Of a stretch of DNA of 64,000 bases, positions 61,814 to 64,000 are shown piece by piece. Source of the DNA: Acuticoccus mangrovi (GTDB lineage: Bacteria; Pseudomonadota; Alphaproteobacteria; Rhizobiales; Amorphaceae); assembly GCF_016411865.1 (NCBI RefSeq), contig NZ_JAEKJA010000011.1, positions 124,001 to 188,000 on the forward strand. Reading direction: 5' to 3'. Under the pieces are notes generated by a model, which worked only from the letters and a program-made list of their open reading frames with translations, was not told where the DNA came from and searched no databases. The number at the start of each line of letters is the position of its first letter. Within the stretch, counting starts at the first letter, position 1. A program made the position numbers and the translations under genes.

Positions 61814-62848
61814 ATGCGTATCCTGATCGTCGAGCCCCAGTTCGCGGACCCTGACATGGAGCGGGCCATTCTAGGCCCCGAGGCGGAGATCGTGCTCTAT
61901 AGCGCGATCCGGGACGGGCCCGTGCCGCGCGCCGAGCTGGCGGCATGCGACGGGCTCATTCACTACCGAAGCCGGAACGCGATCACGCGCGCCGACGTCG
62001 AGGCGATGGAGCGGTGCCGGATCGTCGCGCAGGCGGGCGTGGGCTTCAACCACATCGACCTCGTCGCCTGCGCCGAGCGCGGCATTCCCGTGTGCAACAC
62101 CCCCGACTACGGCACCACGGAGGTCGCCGACCACACCGTGGCGCTGGCGCTTTCGCTGGTGCGCGGGGTCGCCGCCTACAACGATCGGCTGCGTCGCCGG
62201 GCGATCGGCTGGGACGCGATGGCCGTGCCCAACATCCGCCGCCTGCGCGGAGCGACCTTCGGGGTGGTGGGGCTCGGCCGCATCGGCCTCGCGGCCGCGC
62301 TGCGGATGAAGGGCTTCGAGTGCGAGATCGCCTTTCACGACCCCTATCTCGCCCCCGGCGCGGAGCGTGCCTTGGGCTTCCGGCGGACCGAGACGCTCGC
62401 CGAGCTGATGGCGACGAGCGACATCCTCAGCGTCAACACCCCACTCAACGCCGAGACGGCGGGACTGATCGGCCCGGCGAGCCTCGCGGCGGCAAAGCCC
62501 GGGCTGATCCTCGTCAACACCGCCCGCGGCGGCACGATCGACCTCGACGCGCTCGAGGCGGCGCTGCGGTCGGGCCAAGTCGCGGCGGCGGGGCTCGACG
62601 TGCTGCCGCGCGAGCCGCTCGACTACGCCCACCCCCTCCTCGCCGCCTGGGAGCGCGGCGAGACGTGGCTCGACGGCCGCCTGATCGTGACGCCCCATGC
62701 GGCCTTCTACAGCCCCGATTCCATCACCGACATGCGCCGCATCGTGACCGAGACGGCGGCCAACTATCTGACGCGCGGCGTGTTGCGCGCCTGCGTGAAC
62801 GCGGCACTCCTCGCCGAGCCGCGCCCGGCGTCGCTGAGCGCGGCCTAG
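61814..62848 (+). CDS. D-isomer 2-hydroxyacid dehydrogenase (CtBP-like)
   Basis: A 344-residue NAD-dependent dehydrogenase. The nucleotide-binding motif is GVVGLGRIGLAAA near 153; catalytic Arg is in LVNTARGG near 238, Glu in LDVLPREPLDY near 262 and His in VTPHAAFYS near 298. The subgroup is the C-terminal-binding-protein-like set seen in bacteria. The substrate is not determined. It is divergent from the DMT exporter with an 8-base gap. Confidence 0.88.
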   Translation: MRILIVEPQFADPDMERAILGPEAEIVLYSAIRDGPVPRAELAACDGLIHYRSRNAITRADVEAMERCRIVAQAGVGFNHIDLVACAERGIPVCNTPDYGTTEVADHTVALALSLVRGVAAYNDRLRRRAIGWDAMAVPNIRRLRGATFGVVGLGRIGLAAALRMKGFECEIAFHDPYLAPGAERALGFRRTETLAELMATSDILSVNTPLNAETAGLIGPASLAAAKPGLILVNTARGGTIDLDALEAALRSGQVAAAGLDVLPREPLDYAHPLLAAWERGETWLDGRLIVTPHAAFYSPDSITDMRRIVTETAANYLTRGVLRACVNAALLAEPRPASLSAA

Positions 62849-63109
62849 GCCGTCCCGCGTCCCATCGACCGCCGGCTGCGCCATCTCGCCGGCGGCGTGC
62901 GTGCGTTTCCCGCTCGCGCGCTGCCGTGTGAGCGGGACGTGCTTCAGCGGCGAGGCTCCCCGCCCCCGCGATGCCTCGCGTCGGCCGGCGCACACGGCAT
63001 CGTCGACATGATGGGGCAAGAACGGGCTCCGGGAGGCGGAAGAGCGGCAGGGCACCCTTTGTGAACCTCTCCGCCGCGGATGGAAAGTCTTCTTCGCCAT
63101 ACGAGCGGC
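62849..63109. other. Intergenic region, nothing recognised
   Basis: 261 bases between the 2-hydroxyacid dehydrogenase and the convergent moeB-like gene. Open frames in it are shadows. No clear hairpin with a U-tract was found. Confidence 0.5.
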
Positions 63110-63853
63110 TCAGCCGGGCCGGGCGTAGCGGATCGTTTCGAAGCGGCTGTCGCGGGCGTCGAACATCAGCAAGGTGCCCCGCAGCGGCGTGCCGAGGCCG
63201 AGGATGAGCTTCAGCACCTCGTTCGCCTGCAGCGTGCCGATGATCCCCGTCACCACGCCGAGGATGCCGGTGCGGGCGCACTCGTCGACCAGTGCGTCCG
63301 GCGGCGGGTCGGGGAACAGCGAGCGGTAGGAGGGCCACAGCGTGCCGTCGGGCCGCCTCTCGTAGGGGGTCAGCGTGGTGACGTGCCCATCGAAGCCGTT
63401 GACCGCGGCGCTGACGAGGGGGATGCCGGCGCGCTCGCAGGCGTCGGCGACGGCATAGCGCGTGGCGGGATTGTCGGAGCCGTCCGCGACCACGTCGCAG
63501 CCGTCGAGGAGCGCTTCGGCCGTCGCCTCGGTAAAGCGCATGTCGCGCGGTTCCAGCCGCACGTGCGGATTGAGGCGGGCGACGGCGTCGGCGGCGCTCG
63601 CCACCTTCTTGCGGCCGACGTCGGCGGTGGCGTGGAGCACCTGGCGCTGCAGGTTCGAGAGGGCGACGATGTCGTCGTCCACGACGCGGAGCGTGCCCAC
63701 CCCGGCGGCGGCGAGATATTGGATCACCGGCGAACCGAGCCCGCCCGCCCCCACCACCAGCACGCGGGCGGCGCCGAGCTTGCCCTGACCCGGCCCCCCC
63801 ACCTCGGCGAGGACGATGTGGCGAGCGTAGCGCTCGAGCTCCTCGCGGTTCAT
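63110..63853 (-). CDS. MoeB/ThiF-family adenylyltransferase
   Basis: A 247-residue E1-like enzyme. [20 protein letters not shown] near 33 and [19 protein letters not shown] near 57 bind ATP; the [10 protein letters not shown] segment near 118 is typical. The ECARTGILG Cys near 195 is the conserved position. The zinc-site cysteines are gone: CYRC-type becomes SYRS near 177, and the C-terminal CxxC is absent because the chain ends soon after. It should adenylate the C-terminal glycine of MoaD or ThiS. It overlaps dut by four bases (ATGA). Confidence 0.85.
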   Translation of the reverse strand: MNREELERYARHIVLAEVGGPGQGKLGAARVLVVGAGGLGSPVIQYLAAAGVGTLRVVDDDIVALSNLQRQVLHATADVGRKKVASAADAVARLNPHVRLEPRDMRFTEATAEALLDGCDVVADGSDNPATRYAVADACERAGIPLVSAAVNGFDGHVTTLTPYERRPDGTLWPSYRSLFPDPPPDALVDECARTGILGVVTGIIGTLQANEVLKLILGLGTPLRGTLLMFDARDSRFETIRYARPG

Positions 63854-64000
63854 CGGCCGGTGGAGCCGAAGCCACCTGCGCCGCGGGTGGTCTCGTCCAG
63901 CGACGCCACGGCGACGGGCGCGACGCGCGTCACCGGCGCCACCACCATCTGCGCGATGCGCTCGCCGCGGGCGACGGTGAACGGGATGTCGGACAGGTTG
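63850..64000 (-). CDS. dut: dUTPase, C-terminal 49 residues
   Basis: The end of a trimeric dUTP pyrophosphatase; the rest lies beyond the right edge. Visible are [15 protein letters not shown] (motif IV region) and the flexible C-terminal arm [10 protein letters not shown] (motif V), which closes over the substrate. It hydrolyses dUTP to dUMP. The stop overlaps the moeB-like start. Confidence 0.93.
   Translation of the reverse strand, partial: NLSDIPFTVARGERIAQMVVAPVTRVAPVAVASLDETTRGAGGFGSTGR

Overview
The window is GC-rich, densely coded chromosomal DNA from an alphaproteobacterium, most likely of the Hyphomicrobiales (Rhizobiales). Supporting markers are a CpdR receiver, a CtrA-type box, a suhB/MmgR-type small RNA between an N-formylglutamate amidohydrolase-like gene and an inositol-monophosphatase-family gene, a serC-type leader before serC-serA, and trxB followed by an LsrB/VtlR-type regulator. 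No insertion sequence, prophage or CRISPR array was seen. The genus is not determined.

Layout. 1-7.7 kb: a cut proton-type P-type ATPase, a PHA-synthase-like hydrolase, a stand-alone receiver, an IlvD/Edd dehydratase, tRNA-Val(GAC), cpdR, the HutG-like gene, the sRNA on the opposite strand and hisN. 7.7-15.5 kb: two LysR-controlled oxidoreductase sets, aldehyde dehydrogenase / acetoin-reductase-like SDR / Zn-alcohol dehydrogenase, and VOC protein / SDR / aldo-keto reductase.

15.5-26.7 kb is the most unusual metabolic block. A minus-strand set holds a TRAP transporter, a flavin-reductase-like protein and a D-2-hydroxyacid FAD dehydrogenase, with a glutathione S-transferase upstream. A plus-strand set holds an FMN L-2-hydroxyacid dehydrogenase, a homocitrate/isopropylmalate-synthase-like enzyme and a TauD-type dioxygenase. 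LysR genes lie at the divergent centre and the far end, and palindromes sit in the central promoter region. It looks like an uptake and oxidation pathway for an organic acid whose identity cannot be read from sequence. 26.9-35.5 kb: a six-gene operon of N-methylhydantoinase A/B, a class-V PLP enzyme and a nitrate/taurine-type ABC importer, with a divergent GntR regulator.

36.8-47.5 kb is core envelope and housekeeping: tolQ-tolR-tolA-tolB-pal-cpoB-tilS-ftsH, a uracil-DNA-glycosylase-like gene, and glmM. 47.5-51.5 kb: a GNAT enzyme, a CtrA-box-preceded small exported protein, and serC-serA behind a structured leader. 51.5-64 kb: a DUF4139 protein, uvrB with a long extra N-terminus, a YeiB/DUF1624-type membrane protein with an apparent CTG start, lsrB/vtlR-like, trxB, an ELM1-like protein, an Lrp regulator, a DMT exporter, a 2-hydroxyacid dehydrogenase, a MoeB/ThiF-like protein without its zinc cysteines, and the end of dut.

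Functions rest on motifs read by eye in the translations and on gene order. No database search was run.
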